NCBI RefSeq assembly: GCF_017309385.1
Contig: NZ_JAFJMJ010000002.1
Coordinates: forward strand, 2,356,001-2,420,000
From: Amycolatopsis sp. 195334CR
GTDB taxonomy: Bacteria > Actinomycetota > Actinomycetes > Mycobacteriales > Pseudonocardiaceae
DNA: 64,000 bases
Direction: 5' to 3'
Every line of letters begins with the position of its first letter. The first letter of the stretch is position 1. A model generated the notes under the pieces. That model was not told where the DNA came from. It did no database searches and was given only the letters and a program-made list of their open reading frames with translations. A program made the position numbers and the translations under genes. Below are positions 44,063 to 53,279 of this stretch, piece by piece.

Positions 44063-45037
44063 ATGCGCGCGGACCGGCTGGTGTCGCTGGTGTTGTTGCT
44101 GCGCCAGCACGAACGGCTGTCCGCGGCGGCGCTGGCCCGTGAGCTGGAGGTGTCCACGCGGACCGTGCTGCGCGACATCGAGGCGCTCTCGGCGGCGGGT
44201 GTCCCGGTGTACGCCGAACGCGGCAGGCACGGCGGTTTCGCGCTGCTGCCCGGTTTCCAGACCGAACTCACCGGGTTGAACCACGAGGAGGCGCTGGCCC
44301 TGCTGGTCGCCGGGTCACGGCGGGGCGCGCAGGCCTTCGGGCTCGGCGGGGCGCTGGCTTCGGCGATGCGCAAGGTGGTCGACGCGCTGCCCGAGAGCTA
44401 CCGGGCCACTGCGGCCGGGGCGGCGCGGCGGTTGCTCATCGATCCGGAGACCGACCTGCTCGCCCGGCGGCTGGTCGCCGAGGAGGTGCCCGACGCCGTG
44501 GTGGCGGAGGTCCGGCGCGCGGTGTTCGCCGGGCACAAGCTGCGCATCCACTACGCGGCATCGGGCCAGGACGCGCAGTGGCGCACGGTCGACCCGATCG
44601 GCCTGGTCACCGCGCGCGGCCACGGTTACCTGCTGGCCACGAAGTCCGGCGCGGACCGCACCTACCGGCTGTCCAGGATCCTGGCCGCCGAGGAACTCGC
44701 CGAGCCCGCGCAACGACCGGAGCGCGTCGACCTGGACCGGGCGTGGCAGGAGCGCAGCACCCGGTTCCGGACCGGCGGGGACCAGGTCACCGTGCGGGCC
44801 AGGCTGCACCCGGCGCGACGCGGGGAGCTGGCGGGCACCGCGCTGACCCTGCACACCGAGGACCCCGACGACGACGGCTGGCTGCCCCTGGAGGCGACCT
44901 TCCAGGACGCGCGGCATGCCGAATGGGCGCTGTGGCAGCTCTCCACGAACGCGGAAGTCCTTGCGCCGCAATGGTTGCGGACTTCCCTGCGGGACCGCGC
45001 GGCCGAAGTCGTCAACCGCTACGGGATGCCGTCCTGA
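44063..45037 (+). CDS. WYL-domain (YafY/DeoR-like) transcriptional regulator
   Basis: The 324-residue protein has an N-terminal winged HTH (RLVSLVLLLRQHERLSAAAL, ELEVSTRTVLRDIEALSAAG) and a WYL-type effector domain (HYAASGQDAQWRTVDPIGLV, then GHGYLLATKSGADRTYRLSR). WYL domains bind small ligands or nucleic acid. ATG 44063 is the family start. It probably regulates the divergent NTF2-like gene and itself. Confidence 0.9.
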   Translation: MRADRLVSLVLLLRQHERLSAAALARELEVSTRTVLRDIEALSAAGVPVYAERGRHGGFALLPGFQTELTGLNHEEALALLVAGSRRGAQAFGLGGALASAMRKVVDALPESYRATAAGAARRLLIDPETDLLARRLVAEEVPDAVVAEVRRAVFAGHKLRIHYAASGQDAQWRTVDPIGLVTARGHGYLLATKSGADRTYRLSRILAAEELAEPAQRPERVDLDRAWQERSTRFRTGGDQVTVRARLHPARRGELAGTALTLHTEDPDDDGWLPLEATFQDARHAEWALWQLSTNAEVLAPQWLRTSLRDRAAEVVNRYGMPS

Positions 45038-45097
45038 GCAACGCCAGCGCCTGCTCTGCTCGGACAACGTCGACGCGGTTCCCGCCCGGTGAGCGGG

Positions 45098-46231
45098 TCA
45101 GTCCGTCTTGTCTCCGGAAGAGGTCCGCGCGGATCGTTCGTGTTCGCGTCGGCGTTGGTTGCGTTCCTGGCGTTCCTGCTCGCGGCGGCCGTAGGTCGCG
45201 TTGCGGACAGTCTCTTCGTCTTCCAGGCTCGATCCGAGAGCGCCGGCGACGATCCCCACCGAACTGCACAGCCACACCAGGTTCAGGTACGAACCCACCC
45301 CGACCGGGTGTCCCAGGGTCTGGGCGAAGTGGTTGCTGTCGATCAGGACGGCCGCGGCGAGCAGGGCGACCACGAACAGGATCGCGTACATGCAGGCCAC
45401 CCCGATCGCCAGCGTGGTGACCGTGGAGATGTTGTACAGCAGCGCTTTGCGGCGCTCGGCGGCCTCGGAAGGCCGGTCCCAGAGGTGGTTGTACACGGTC
45501 AGCCACACCGTCATGATCAGGATGGTGACGATCGTGATCGCGGTCAGCCGCTGCGGGGACAGGGTGTCCGCGAGCTTCCAGAAGGAACTGGTGATGATGC
45601 CGTAGGCGGCGGTGCCCGCCGCTGCCGCGGTGGCGCCCGCCAGGTGCGGGACGAGCCGCCACGGCCGGTTGTCCCGGACCATTCCGGCCAGAAGACGCAG
45701 CCGGCCGCGCAGCCCGACCAGGGCGACGCGTGCCGGGGACGAGGTGCGCTCTCGGGGCAGGACCTGCGTGGGGGACAGCACCTCGTGCAACCGTGCCGCG
45801 GCACCCCGCTCGCTGCCGACCTCGGGCGGCCGCGCCACGAGTTGCCGCACGACGCGCACCAGCAGCGCTCGCACCCGGCGCCGCACCAGGATGGCGCCGA
45901 GCGCGGGCAGCGAGATCATCGCGACCCCGTGCTCGACGTCGACGCCGGCGACGATGGGTTTGGTGCCCGAGCGCCGGGGCAGGTCGGTGATCAGGATCAG
46001 CAGGTCCCAGCCGCGGCGCCGCCGGTGCTGTGCGGACAGCGTCCGCATGGGGATGTCGCCGTCCTCGTCCAGTGGCAGTTGGTCGACCTCGTGCTCCACC
46101 CGCCACCGCGTGTGGCCGCCCACCAGGGAGTCGAAGCTTTCCGGCAGCTCGTCGGCGATCTTCGTGATCACCTGCTCCGGCAGCCCTTCGTCGGTCAGCA
46201 CGCCCACGGCCACTTCCCGCGGCGTGCCCAT
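45098..46231 (-). CDS. Membrane protein of unknown function
   Basis: The 377-residue protein has a soluble N-terminal half with VVAGVDVEHGVAMISLPALGA and an arginine-rich linker. About five hydrophobic segments follow, in roughly the 200-345 range (for example ITIVTILIMTVWLTVYNHLW and AIGVACMYAILFVVALLAAA). The tail is highly charged and Arg/Glu-rich. ATG 46231 follows GAGGTG and is preferred over ATG 46249. No known family was recognised. Confidence 0.7.
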   Translation of the reverse strand: MGTPREVAVGVLTDEGLPEQVITKIADELPESFDSLVGGHTRWRVEHEVDQLPLDEDGDIPMRTLSAQHRRRRGWDLLILITDLPRRSGTKPIVAGVDVEHGVAMISLPALGAILVRRRVRALLVRVVRQLVARPPEVGSERGAAARLHEVLSPTQVLPRERTSSPARVALVGLRGRLRLLAGMVRDNRPWRLVPHLAGATAAAAGTAAYGIITSSFWKLADTLSPQRLTAITIVTILIMTVWLTVYNHLWDRPSEAAERRKALLYNISTVTTLAIGVACMYAILFVVALLAAAVLIDSNHFAQTLGHPVGVGSYLNLVWLCSSVGIVAGALGSSLEDEETVRNATYGRREQERQERNQRRREHERSARTSSGDKTD

Positions 46232-46332
46232 GTGGTTCACCTCGCTCATCGGCGCTCGACCAGTACCGGTCCGGTTACCCCTCGGCGAACCGGCCAAACA
46301 CCGGCCGATCAGGATCGGCGTTCCCGGCCGGT

Positions 46333-46364
46333 GCCCTGGAAGCGAGTGCCCTCGCTCCCAGGGC
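46333..46364 (-). terminator. Hairpin terminator after the aminomutase gene
   Basis: GCCCTGG/CCAGGGC and AGCGAG/CTCGCT form one stem with a single A-C mismatch and a 4-base loop. It is 15 bp past the aminomutase stop on the leftward strand. No T run follows. Confidence 0.6.
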
Positions 46365-46378
46365 GGTCGCGGCCGGGT

Positions 46379-47770
46379 TCAGGCGCCGTTCTCCGACCAC
46401 CACTGGCGGCCGGCTTCGGGCAGGGTGTCGATCGGGTCGTAGTACGGGTAGTGCCGCCGCAGGGCTTCGGGGTCGTCGAGTTCGATGCCGGTGCGGTAGT
46501 TCTTGGTCCAGTACGAGATGCCCTTCTCGCGGTCGTACTCGGCGAGCTGGTGCACCCACCGCTTGCCCACGTAGGGCACGTCGCAGACGATGCGGGGCGT
46601 GGCGTACCCGGGCAGGTAGCCCATGATCGCGTGCTGCAGCTCCTGCGCTTCGGCGACCGAGACGCGCCAGTGCTCGGCGTTCGGGATCATGTCGCACATG
46701 TAGAAGTAGTACGGCAGGATGTTCGCCTCGCCCTGGAGCGCGAAGCACAGGTCGAGCAGCTGCGACGGCGTCGCGTTCACGCCCCGCATCAGCACGCCTT
46801 GGTTGCGCACGTCGCGCACGCCGACGTCCAGCGCCGTGCGCGCGGCCTCGGCGACCAGCGGGGTGACCGACTGCGCGTGGTTGACGTGGGTGTGGATGGC
46901 CAGGTTGACCCCGCGCCGCTGGGCGGTCAGCGCCACCCGCTGCAGGCCTTCGACCACCTTCGGCGCCAGCCAGTGCTGCGGCAGCGCGGCCAGCGCCTTG
47001 GTGGCCAGCCGCACGTCCCGCACGGTCTCGATGTCGAGCACCCGCATCAGGAACGACTCCAGCTGGTGCCACGGCACGTTGGCCACGTCACCACCGGAGA
47101 CCACCACGTCGCGCACCCCGGGGGTGCGCTTGAGGTAGTCGATCATCGCGTCCTGGCGGTCGACCGGCTTGAGCGTGAGCTTGTGCTTGTCGATCAGCTC
47201 GGTGGAGTTGCCGACCAGGTCCATCCGGGTGCAGTGGCCGCAGTACTGCGGGCAGGTGGAGAGCAACTCGGCGAGCACCTTGGTCGGGTAGCGGTGGGTC
47301 AGCCCCTCGACCACCCACATCTCCGCCTCGTGCAGCGAGTCGCGTTCCGAATGCGGGTGCGAGGGCCAGACCGGGTGGCGGTCGCTGCGCACCGGGAGCA
47401 TGTAGCGCCGGATCGGGTCGGCGTAGAAGGCCTCGGTGAACTTCGCCGGGTCCACCCCGGCGTGCGGCGCCATGGTGTTGAGCATCTGCGGCGGCAGCAG
47501 CATCGACATGGTGGCCATCTCGCGCTGGTCGGCCAGCAGGTCCTCGTAGAACCGGTCCTCGAGCAGGTCGCCCATCAGCAGCCGCAGCTGCTTGACGTTG
47601 CGCACGCACTTGACGCGCTGCCACTGCGGGTCGCGCCACTCGGCGTCGGTCACGTCCCGCCAGCCGGGGAAGCGCCGCCAGTCCGGCTCGACCAGCTCCT
47701 CGCGGACGTAGACGTAGGGCTGCTCGACAGCGGCTTCGGCGGGGGCGACAGGTTCCTGGGTCGCAGTCAC
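46379..47770 (-). CDS. kamA: KamA-family radical SAM aminomutase (lysine 2,3-aminomutase-like)
   Basis: The 463-residue protein has the radical SAM cluster motif TCPQYCGHC (CxxxCxxC) near residue 172 and KamA-type segments such as VVVSGGDVANVPW. The family normally carries a PLP lysine in a glycine-rich PGGGGK-type loop; here the corresponding region reads DVPYVGKRWVHQ, with the lysine probably in VGK. It should move the alpha-amino group of lysine or a related amino acid to the beta position. It stands alone; no beta-lysine acetyltransferase or NRPS gene is adjacent. GTG 47770 follows GAGGAG. Confidence 0.85.
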   Translation of the reverse strand: MTATQEPVAPAEAAVEQPYVYVREELVEPDWRRFPGWRDVTDAEWRDPQWQRVKCVRNVKQLRLLMGDLLEDRFYEDLLADQREMATMSMLLPPQMLNTMAPHAGVDPAKFTEAFYADPIRRYMLPVRSDRHPVWPSHPHSERDSLHEAEMWVVEGLTHRYPTKVLAELLSTCPQYCGHCTRMDLVGNSTELIDKHKLTLKPVDRQDAMIDYLKRTPGVRDVVVSGGDVANVPWHQLESFLMRVLDIETVRDVRLATKALAALPQHWLAPKVVEGLQRVALTAQRRGVNLAIHTHVNHAQSVTPLVAEAARTALDVGVRDVRNQGVLMRGVNATPSQLLDLCFALQGEANILPYYFYMCDMIPNAEHWRVSVAEAQELQHAIMGYLPGYATPRIVCDVPYVGKRWVHQLAEYDREKGISYWTKNYRTGIELDDPEALRRHYPYYDPIDTLPEAGRQWWSENGA

Positions 47771-47902
47771 TTGTACTCCTCGTCGTCGGGAACGCGTTAA
47801 ATAATCCTGTCACATCATCAATCCAACGTAAAATCTTCTGCCGCTGCGTTAGTGCTTGCCTGCGTGTTCACCTGGTCGGAGCACCGGGCAGACTCTCCGG
47901 AC

Positions 47903-49507
47903 GTGACGGAAAGCAGCACGACGCTCCTGCTCGGCGGACGGATCCACACGCCGGGCTCACCCGATGCCACCGCGATGGCGGTGACCGGCGGCACCGTGGT
48001 CTGGGTGGGCCAGGACGGCCCCGGCACGGCACTGCACCCCGGCGCCGAGGTGGTCCAGCTCGACGGCGCGTTCGTCGCCCCGGCCTTCGTCGACGCGCAC
48101 GTCCACAGCACGGCCACCGGCCTGCACCTCGACGGCCTCGACCTGAGCGCGGTGCGCGACGCGGGCGAACTGCTCACCGCGGTCCGCGAAGCCGTCCGCC
48201 CTGGCGAAGTGCTCATCGCCCACGGCTGGGACGAGTCGAACTGGACCAACCCGCGCCTGCCAAGCCGCGTCGAGCTGGACGAGGCCGCCGGCGGCCGCCC
48301 GGTCTACCTCAGCCGCGTCGACGTGCACTCCGCGCTGGTCTCCAGCGCGCTGATCGACCTGGTGCCCGCGGCGAAGGAGGCCGACGGCTGGTCCGACGCC
48401 GGGCCGCTGACCCGCGCCGCGCACCACCACGCCCGCCAGGCCATGCGCGACCACATCACCGTCGAGCAGCGCCGCCGGGCGCAGGAGGCGTTCCTGCGCA
48501 CCGCCGCCGCCCGCGGCATCGTCAGCGTGCACGAGTGCGCGGGCCCGGACATCTCCGGTGAACAGGACCTCGCCGACCTGCTCGCGCTGTCCGCCGAGCC
48601 GGGGCTGCCCGAAGTCGTCGGGTACTGGGGCGAGCCGGGGGCGGTCGAGGTGGCCCGCCGGGTCGGGGCGCGCGGGCTGGCCGGTGACCTGTTCGTCGAC
48701 GGCGCGCTGGGCTCGCGCACCGCCGCCCTGCACGAGCCGTACCACGACGATCCCGGCCGCGGCACGCTCTACCAGGACGCCGAGGGCATCGCCGCGCACC
48801 TGGCCGCGGCCACCGAAGCCGGGCTGCAGGCCGGGTTCCACGTGATCGGCGACGCGGCCGCCGCCGAGGTGGTGCGCGGGTTCGAGCTGGCGGAGAAGCA
48901 GGTCGGCCAGCGCGCGCTCGCCGCCCGCAGGCACCGGCTCGAACACCTGGAGATGGTCACCGCCGAGCAGGCCCAGGCGCTGGCGGGCTGGGGCGTGGCG
49001 GCCTCGGTCCAGCCCCTGTTCGACGCCTACTGGGGCGGCGAGCAGGGCATGTACGCCCGCCGCCTCGGCGAGCGGGCCGCCGCGCTGAACCCGTTCGCGC
49101 TGCTCGCCGCGAAGGGCGTGCCGCTGGCCTTCGGCTCGGACTGCCCGGTCACCGCGGTGGACCCGTGGGCGGCGGTCCGCGCGGCCGTGCACCACCGCAC
49201 CCCCGGCTCCGGGCTCTCCGCACGGGCGGCGTTCAACGCGCACACCCGCGGCGGTCACCGCGCCGCCGGCGTGCAGGACGGAGTCACCGGCACGCTGCAG
49301 CCCGGCGCTCCGGCGCACTACGCGATCTGGGCGGCCGACGACCTCGTCGCCCCCTCGGCCGACTCCCGCGTGCAGCGCTGGTCGACCGATCCGCGGTCCG
49401 GGGTGCCCTCGCTGCCGCCGCTGGACCCGGCCGCGGAGCTGCCCCGCTGCCTGCGGACCGTCCACGCGGGACAGATCATCTACGACGACTTCACACCCGG
49501 TGCCTAG
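47903..49507 (+). CDS. YtcJ-type metal-dependent amidohydrolase
   Basis: The 534-residue protein fits the YtcJ/AepA group of amidohydrolases. It has FVDAHVHSTATGLHLDGLDL for the first metal ligands, a mid-protein VDGALGSRTAALHEPY, GFHVIGDAAA for a later histidine, HRLEHLEMV and FGSDCPVTAVDPW with the final metal aspartate. These hydrolyse amide or imine bonds; the substrate is not known. GTG 47903 was chosen because upstream residues precede the normal start strand (TLLLGGRIHTPGS). It ends next to lnt, 4 bp before its start. Confidence 0.85.
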   Translation: MTESSTTLLLGGRIHTPGSPDATAMAVTGGTVVWVGQDGPGTALHPGAEVVQLDGAFVAPAFVDAHVHSTATGLHLDGLDLSAVRDAGELLTAVREAVRPGEVLIAHGWDESNWTNPRLPSRVELDEAAGGRPVYLSRVDVHSALVSSALIDLVPAAKEADGWSDAGPLTRAAHHHARQAMRDHITVEQRRRAQEAFLRTAAARGIVSVHECAGPDISGEQDLADLLALSAEPGLPEVVGYWGEPGAVEVARRVGARGLAGDLFVDGALGSRTAALHEPYHDDPGRGTLYQDAEGIAAHLAAATEAGLQAGFHVIGDAAAAEVVRGFELAEKQVGQRALAARRHRLEHLEMVTAEQAQALAGWGVAASVQPLFDAYWGGEQGMYARRLGERAAALNPFALLAAKGVPLAFGSDCPVTAVDPWAAVRAAVHHRTPGSGLSARAAFNAHTRGGHRAAGVQDGVTGTLQPGAPAHYAIWAADDLVAPSADSRVQRWSTDPRSGVPSLPPLDPAAELPRCLRTVHAGQIIYDDFTPGA

Positions 49508-49511
49508 AGTC

Positions 49512-51095
49512 ATGACCGTGACCGCCGCCGAACCGGCGCCAGGACGAACGCGCCGCGCGTGGCGGCCCTGGCTGCTGCGCCTGCTCGGCGCCACCGCGTC
49601 CGGGGTGCTGCTCTACCTCAGCTTCGCGCCGCGCCCGCTGTGGTGGCTGGCGCCGCTGGCCTTCACCGGCTGGGCGCTGGTCGCGCGCGAACGGCGGTTC
49701 TGGGGCGGCTTCGGGTACGGCTTCGCCTTCGGCCTCGGCTGGTTCCTGCCCCTGTTCCTCTGGCTCAACGACTTCCTCGGCGCCGAGTTCGGCCCGCTGC
49801 CGTGGCTGGGCGTCTCGGCGACGCTGGCCGCCTGGATCGGCCTGTGCGGCGGGCTCAACACCTGGGTGGCGCGGCTGCCGGGCGCCCCGGTGTGGATGGC
49901 GCTGGTGGTGATCGGGATCGAGCTGCCGCGCTCGGTGTGGCCGCTGGGCGGGTTCGCCTGGGGCCGCGTCGGGTTCACCCAGCCCGAGGGCGCCTACCTG
50001 CCGCTGGCCTCGATCGGCGGGGCACCGCTGGTCGGTTTCGCGGTGGTGCTGACCGGGTTCGCGCTCGCCGCGCTCGTGCGGGCGCGGCGGCGTGGCGCGG
50101 TGGTGACCGCCGCCGTGGCCGCGGTGCTGCCGCTGGTGGCCGGGCTGGCGGTGTGGCCGTCGATCGGCACCGAGGCGCAGCAGGGCACGGTGCGGGTGGC
50201 GATCGTGCAGGGCAACGCGCCCGACGTCGGCCTGGCGCTGCTGGGCAGGCGCGAGGAACTGCGGGAGAACCACCTGCGCCAGAGCGAGCGCCTGCTCGCC
50301 GACATCCGGGCGGGCCGCGTGCCCCAGCCGGACCTGGTGGTGTGGCCCGAGACCGCCACCGACGTCCGCGAAGGCCGCCGCGACCCCGACCTCGACCGGC
50401 TCGCGCGCGAGTTCGGCGTGCCGATGCTCATCGGCGCCGTCCACCGCGACGCCGGGGGCAACGCGCAGAACTCGATGATCGTCTGGGACCCCGAGACCGG
50501 CCCGGGGGAGCGGTACTCCAAGCAGCAGCTGGTGCCCTTCGGCGAGTACGTGCCCGCCCGCGACCTGGCCCGGATCGTCACCCCGTTCGTCGACGACACC
50601 GGCGACATGCTGCCCGGCTCCGGAGATCCGGCCGCGCTGCACAGCCGTGGCCTGGTCTTCGGCACCACCATCTGCTACGAGGTGGCCTTCGACTACCCGG
50701 CGCGCGACGCCGTGCTCGCCGGGGCGCAGGTGCTGTTCACCCCGACCAACAACGCCTGGTTCGGGCCGGGGGAGATGAGTTACCAGCAGCTGGCGATGTC
50801 GCGGTTGCGTGCCGTGGAACACGGTCGGGCGGTCGTGGTTCCGGCCACCAGCGGGGTGAGCGCTATCGTCGCACCCGACGGTGGCGTTACGCACCCGACC
50901 AGCCTGTTCACCGCGGCCTCGCTGGTCGAAAGCGTGCCGCTGCGGCAGCAGACTACGCTGTCGGATCAACTCGGCGCGTGGACGGACGTCGGCGTGACCG
51001 GGCTGGCGGTGGCAGGGGTGCTGGCCGGCGGCATCGTCCGGATACGAAACCGGCGTTCCGGCGCCGGGGCAAGCGAAAACACGATGGAGGACTAG
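49512..51095 (+). CDS. lnt: Apolipoprotein N-acyltransferase
   Basis: The 527-residue membrane protein has about six N-terminal membrane segments and a C-terminal nitrilase-type domain beginning VRVAIVQGNAPD. The Glu-Lys-Cys triad lies in VWPETATDV, SKQQLVPFGEY and TTICYEVAF. It acylates the N-terminal cysteine of lipoproteins in the cytoplasmic membrane. The adjacent gene is the Ppm1 synthase; in mycobacteria the two activities are fused or interacting, while here they are separate genes 3 bp apart. Confidence 0.93.
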   Translation: MTVTAAEPAPGRTRRAWRPWLLRLLGATASGVLLYLSFAPRPLWWLAPLAFTGWALVARERRFWGGFGYGFAFGLGWFLPLFLWLNDFLGAEFGPLPWLGVSATLAAWIGLCGGLNTWVARLPGAPVWMALVVIGIELPRSVWPLGGFAWGRVGFTQPEGAYLPLASIGGAPLVGFAVVLTGFALAALVRARRRGAVVTAAVAAVLPLVAGLAVWPSIGTEAQQGTVRVAIVQGNAPDVGLALLGRREELRENHLRQSERLLADIRAGRVPQPDLVVWPETATDVREGRRDPDLDRLAREFGVPMLIGAVHRDAGGNAQNSMIVWDPETGPGERYSKQQLVPFGEYVPARDLARIVTPFVDDTGDMLPGSGDPAALHSRGLVFGTTICYEVAFDYPARDAVLAGAQVLFTPTNNAWFGPGEMSYQQLAMSRLRAVEHGRAVVVPATSGVSAIVAPDGGVTHPTSLFTAASLVESVPLRQQTTLSDQLGAWTDVGVTGLAVAGVLAGGIVRIRNRRSGAGASENTMED

Positions 51096-51098
51096 CGG

Positions 51099-51872
51099 AT
51101 GGCGCAGGCGCCGCGGGGGGCACAACCGATCGAGCCGGTGCTGGTGGTGATCCCGACCTACAACGAGCGGGAGAACCTCGGCCCGATCCTGAGCCGGTTG
51201 CACGAGGCCTTGCCCGAGGTACACGCGCTGGTCGTCGACGACGGCAGCCCGGACGGCACCGGCCAGCTGGCCGACGAGCTGGCCGGCCAGGACGACCGGG
51301 TGCACGTCATGCACCGCACGGAGAAGGCCGGGCTCGGCGCGGCGTACGTGGCGGGTTTCGGCTGGGGCCTGGCGCGTGACTACAACACCATCGTGGAGAT
51401 GGACGCCGACGGCTCGCACGCCCCGGAGGACCTGCCGCGCGTGCTGGACGCCCTCGCCGACGCGGACCTGGTGCTCGGCTCGCGGTACGTGCCCGGCGGC
51501 AGCGTGGTGAACTGGCCGTTCCGCAGGCAGCTGCTGTCGAAGCTGGCCAACGTCTACGCCGGGATCTGCCTGGGCGCGGGCATCAAGGACATCACCGCCG
51601 GGTACCGCGCGTACCGCCGCGAGGTGCTGCAGAAGCTGCCGCTGGACGAGATCGCCTCGGCCGGGTACTGCTTCCAGATCGACCTGGCCTGGCGCACCGC
51701 CGAGCAGGGCTTCACCGTGACTGAGGTGCCGATCACCTTCACCGAGCGCGAGATCGGCGACTCGAAGATGAGCAGCTCGATCGTGTTCGAGGCGATCCTG
51801 CGGGTCGGCGTGTGGGGCGCGAAGCACCGGTGGCAGCAGCTGCGCGGGCTGTTCGGCCGCAAGAGCGCCTGA
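51099..51872 (+). CDS. ppm1: Polyprenol monophosphomannose synthase
   Basis: The 257-residue family 2 glycosyltransferase without membrane segments has [18 protein letters not shown], the nucleotide-sugar motif [11 protein letters not shown] and [14 protein letters not shown]. It transfers mannose from GDP-mannose to polyprenyl phosphate for glycosylation outside the membrane. ATG 51099 has GGAGG inside the end of lnt, so the two are co-translated. Confidence 0.93.
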   Translation: MAQAPRGAQPIEPVLVVIPTYNERENLGPILSRLHEALPEVHALVVDDGSPDGTGQLADELAGQDDRVHVMHRTEKAGLGAAYVAGFGWGLARDYNTIVEMDADGSHAPEDLPRVLDALADADLVLGSRYVPGGSVVNWPFRRQLLSKLANVYAGICLGAGIKDITAGYRAYRREVLQKLPLDEIASAGYCFQIDLAWRTAEQGFTVTEVPITFTEREIGDSKMSSSIVFEAILRVGVWGAKHRWQQLRGLFGRKSA

Positions 51873-51941
51873 CCGACGCGGTGGATGTGGCTTTCACGGC
51901 ACCTCGCGCTGGGAAAGCCACATTCACCGCATTGGCCGGTC
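51871..51941. terminator. Bidirectional hairpin between ppm1 and the carbonic anhydrase
   Basis: Positions 51878-51895 (GCGGTGGATGTGGCTTTC) and 51913-51930 form an 18-bp stem with one G-T wobble around a 17-base loop; outer GACCG/CGGTC (51871-51875, 51937-51941) extend it. It occupies the convergent gap and includes parts of both stop regions, as expected for a two-way terminator. It may also be a copy of a dispersed repeat. Confidence 0.65.
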
Positions 51942-52563
51942 AGCTGCCGGTCTTGAGGCCTTCGGAGGCGATGACGCGGGCGCTGCCCTCTTCGAGGCGG
52001 TAGTACATCCCGGCGATCCCGCAGCTGCCGTCGGCGACCCGCTTGGCGATCGTGGCCGAGCGGTCCAGCAGCAGCTCGACGGTGTGCCGCACGTGCTGCC
52101 CGATGGCCGATTCGGCGTCGTGCGCGCCGTCCGGGGCGGCGAGCACGCTGAGCATCACGCGCTCGACCACGTCGCGGACGAAGCCCGAGGGGCGCGAGCC
52201 GTCGCGCACGGACTGCTGGGCGGCGGCGACCGCACCGCAGGAGTCGTGGCCCAGCACGGCGATCAGCGGCGCGCCCAGCACCTCGACCCCGTACTCGATG
52301 GTGCCGAGCACCTCCGGCCCGAGCACGTGGCCCGCGGTGCGCACCACGAACAGGTCGCCCAGGCCTTGGTCGAAGATGATCTCGGCGGCCAGGCGCGAGT
52401 CCGAGCAGCCGAACAGCACCGCGAACGGGTGCTGGGCGGGCGCGAGCGCGGCGCGGCGGTCCGCGTCCTGGTGCGGGTGCTCACGCTCGCCTCCCACGAA
52501 GCGGTGGTTGCCGTCGAGCAGCGTGGCCAAAGCTTCATCGGGGGAAAGCGTGTTCTCAGTCAT
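51940..52563 (-). CDS. Beta-class carbonic anhydrase
   Basis: The 207-residue protein carries the beta-carbonic-anhydrase zinc ligands in VLFGCSDSRLAAE and VLGHDSCGAVAAA, and RTAGHVLGPEVLGTIEYG between them. It interconverts CO2 and bicarbonate in the cytoplasm. ATG 52563 begins MTENTLSPDEAL. It is a monocistronic gene with its own region upstream, behind the rbpA terminator. Confidence 0.93.
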   Translation of the reverse strand: MTENTLSPDEALATLLDGNHRFVGGEREHPHQDADRRAALAPAQHPFAVLFGCSDSRLAAEIIFDQGLGDLFVVRTAGHVLGPEVLGTIEYGVEVLGAPLIAVLGHDSCGAVAAAQQSVRDGSRPSGFVRDVVERVMLSVLAAPDGAHDAESAIGQHVRHTVELLLDRSATIAKRVADGSCGIAGMYYRLEEGSARVIASEGLKTGS

Positions 52564-52638
52564 GCGGCAGATTCTCTCCCAGATCGCGCCTCGACCTCAG
52601 GTCGAGCGTCGGTGACCTCACCCACACGGGCGCAGCGA

Positions 52639-52671
52639 AAAGCCCCCGTGGCGGGAGGACACGGGGGCTTT
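52639..52671 (-). terminator. Rho-independent terminator of rbpA
   Basis: AAAGCCCCCGTG (52639-52650) and CACGGGGGCTTT (52660-52671) form a perfect 12-bp stem with a 9-base loop; on the leftward strand it ends in TTTT. It lies 36 bp after the rbpA stop. Confidence 0.9.
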
Positions 52672-52706
52672 CGTGGTGGGGGCAGCCGGGAGACCGGAGG
52701 GCTCGA

Positions 52707-53054
52707 TCAGGCGGAGCGGGTGGTCCGCCTGCCCTTGAGCTCCTCGAGCCGTTCGTTGAGCAGGTCCTCCAGCTCCGGGATGGAACGCCGCTCCAGGAGC
52801 ATGTCCCAGTGCGTGCGCGGCGGCTTGACCTGCTTCTGCTCGGGCTGGCCGCCGTCGACGATCTCGGATTCGCTGCCGTGCAGGCGGCACTCCCACACCG
52901 AGGGGATCTCGGCGTCGTCGGAGAACGGAACCTCGAACTCGTGCCCCTTGGGGCAGGAGTAGCGCACCGCCCGGCGGGGCGCCAGGTCGTGGTTCCGGTC
53001 GGTCTCGTAGCTGACGGCTCCCAGCCGGCTTCCTCGGAGTACACGGTCGGCCAT
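52707..53054 (-). CDS. rbpA: RNA polymerase-binding protein RbpA
   Basis: The 115-residue protein has the actinobacterial RbpA sequence: MADRVLRGSRLGAVSYETDR at the N-terminus, the zinc cysteines in RYSCPKGHEF and VWECRLHG, and the sigma-interacting SID region THWDMLLERRSIPELEDLL. It stabilises holoenzyme and open complexes of the housekeeping sigma factor and affects rifampicin tolerance. A sigma-R-type promoter lies 56 bp upstream of the start, as reported for rbpA in Streptomyces, and a strong terminator follows. Confidence 0.95.
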   Translation of the reverse strand: MADRVLRGSRLGAVSYETDRNHDLAPRRAVRYSCPKGHEFEVPFSDDAEIPSVWECRLHGSESEIVDGGQPEQKQVKPPRTHWDMLLERRSIPELEDLLNERLEELKGRRTTRSA

Positions 53055-53109
53055 GATGGGGTCCTTTCAGTCGGCTCCGGGTGGAGCCTGGGCGATGCTC
53101 ACCCTATGC

Positions 53110-53135
53110 AACGACGGAGCGGTCCGCAGGATTCC
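53110..53135 (-). promoter_or_regulatory. Sigma-R-type promoter for rbpA
   Basis: On the leftward strand GGAAT (53135-53131) and GTT (53112-53110) are separated by exactly 18 bp. This matches the thiol-stress sigma-R consensus GGAAT-N18-GTT. The implied transcript would start near 53103, about 50 bp before the rbpA ATG. Confidence 0.75.
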
Positions 53136-53279
53136 CGGACTCGCATGTCGTCGCTCACGATGAGGTGGGTCACCCGTCGTCAACGGCTTACCTACAAGGG
53201 AGTCGCGCGGCGCGCCGATGTGACGCGCATTCGGCCTTCTTTCTGGGGATATCCCCCGATTGGGCTAGGTCGAGGCCAT

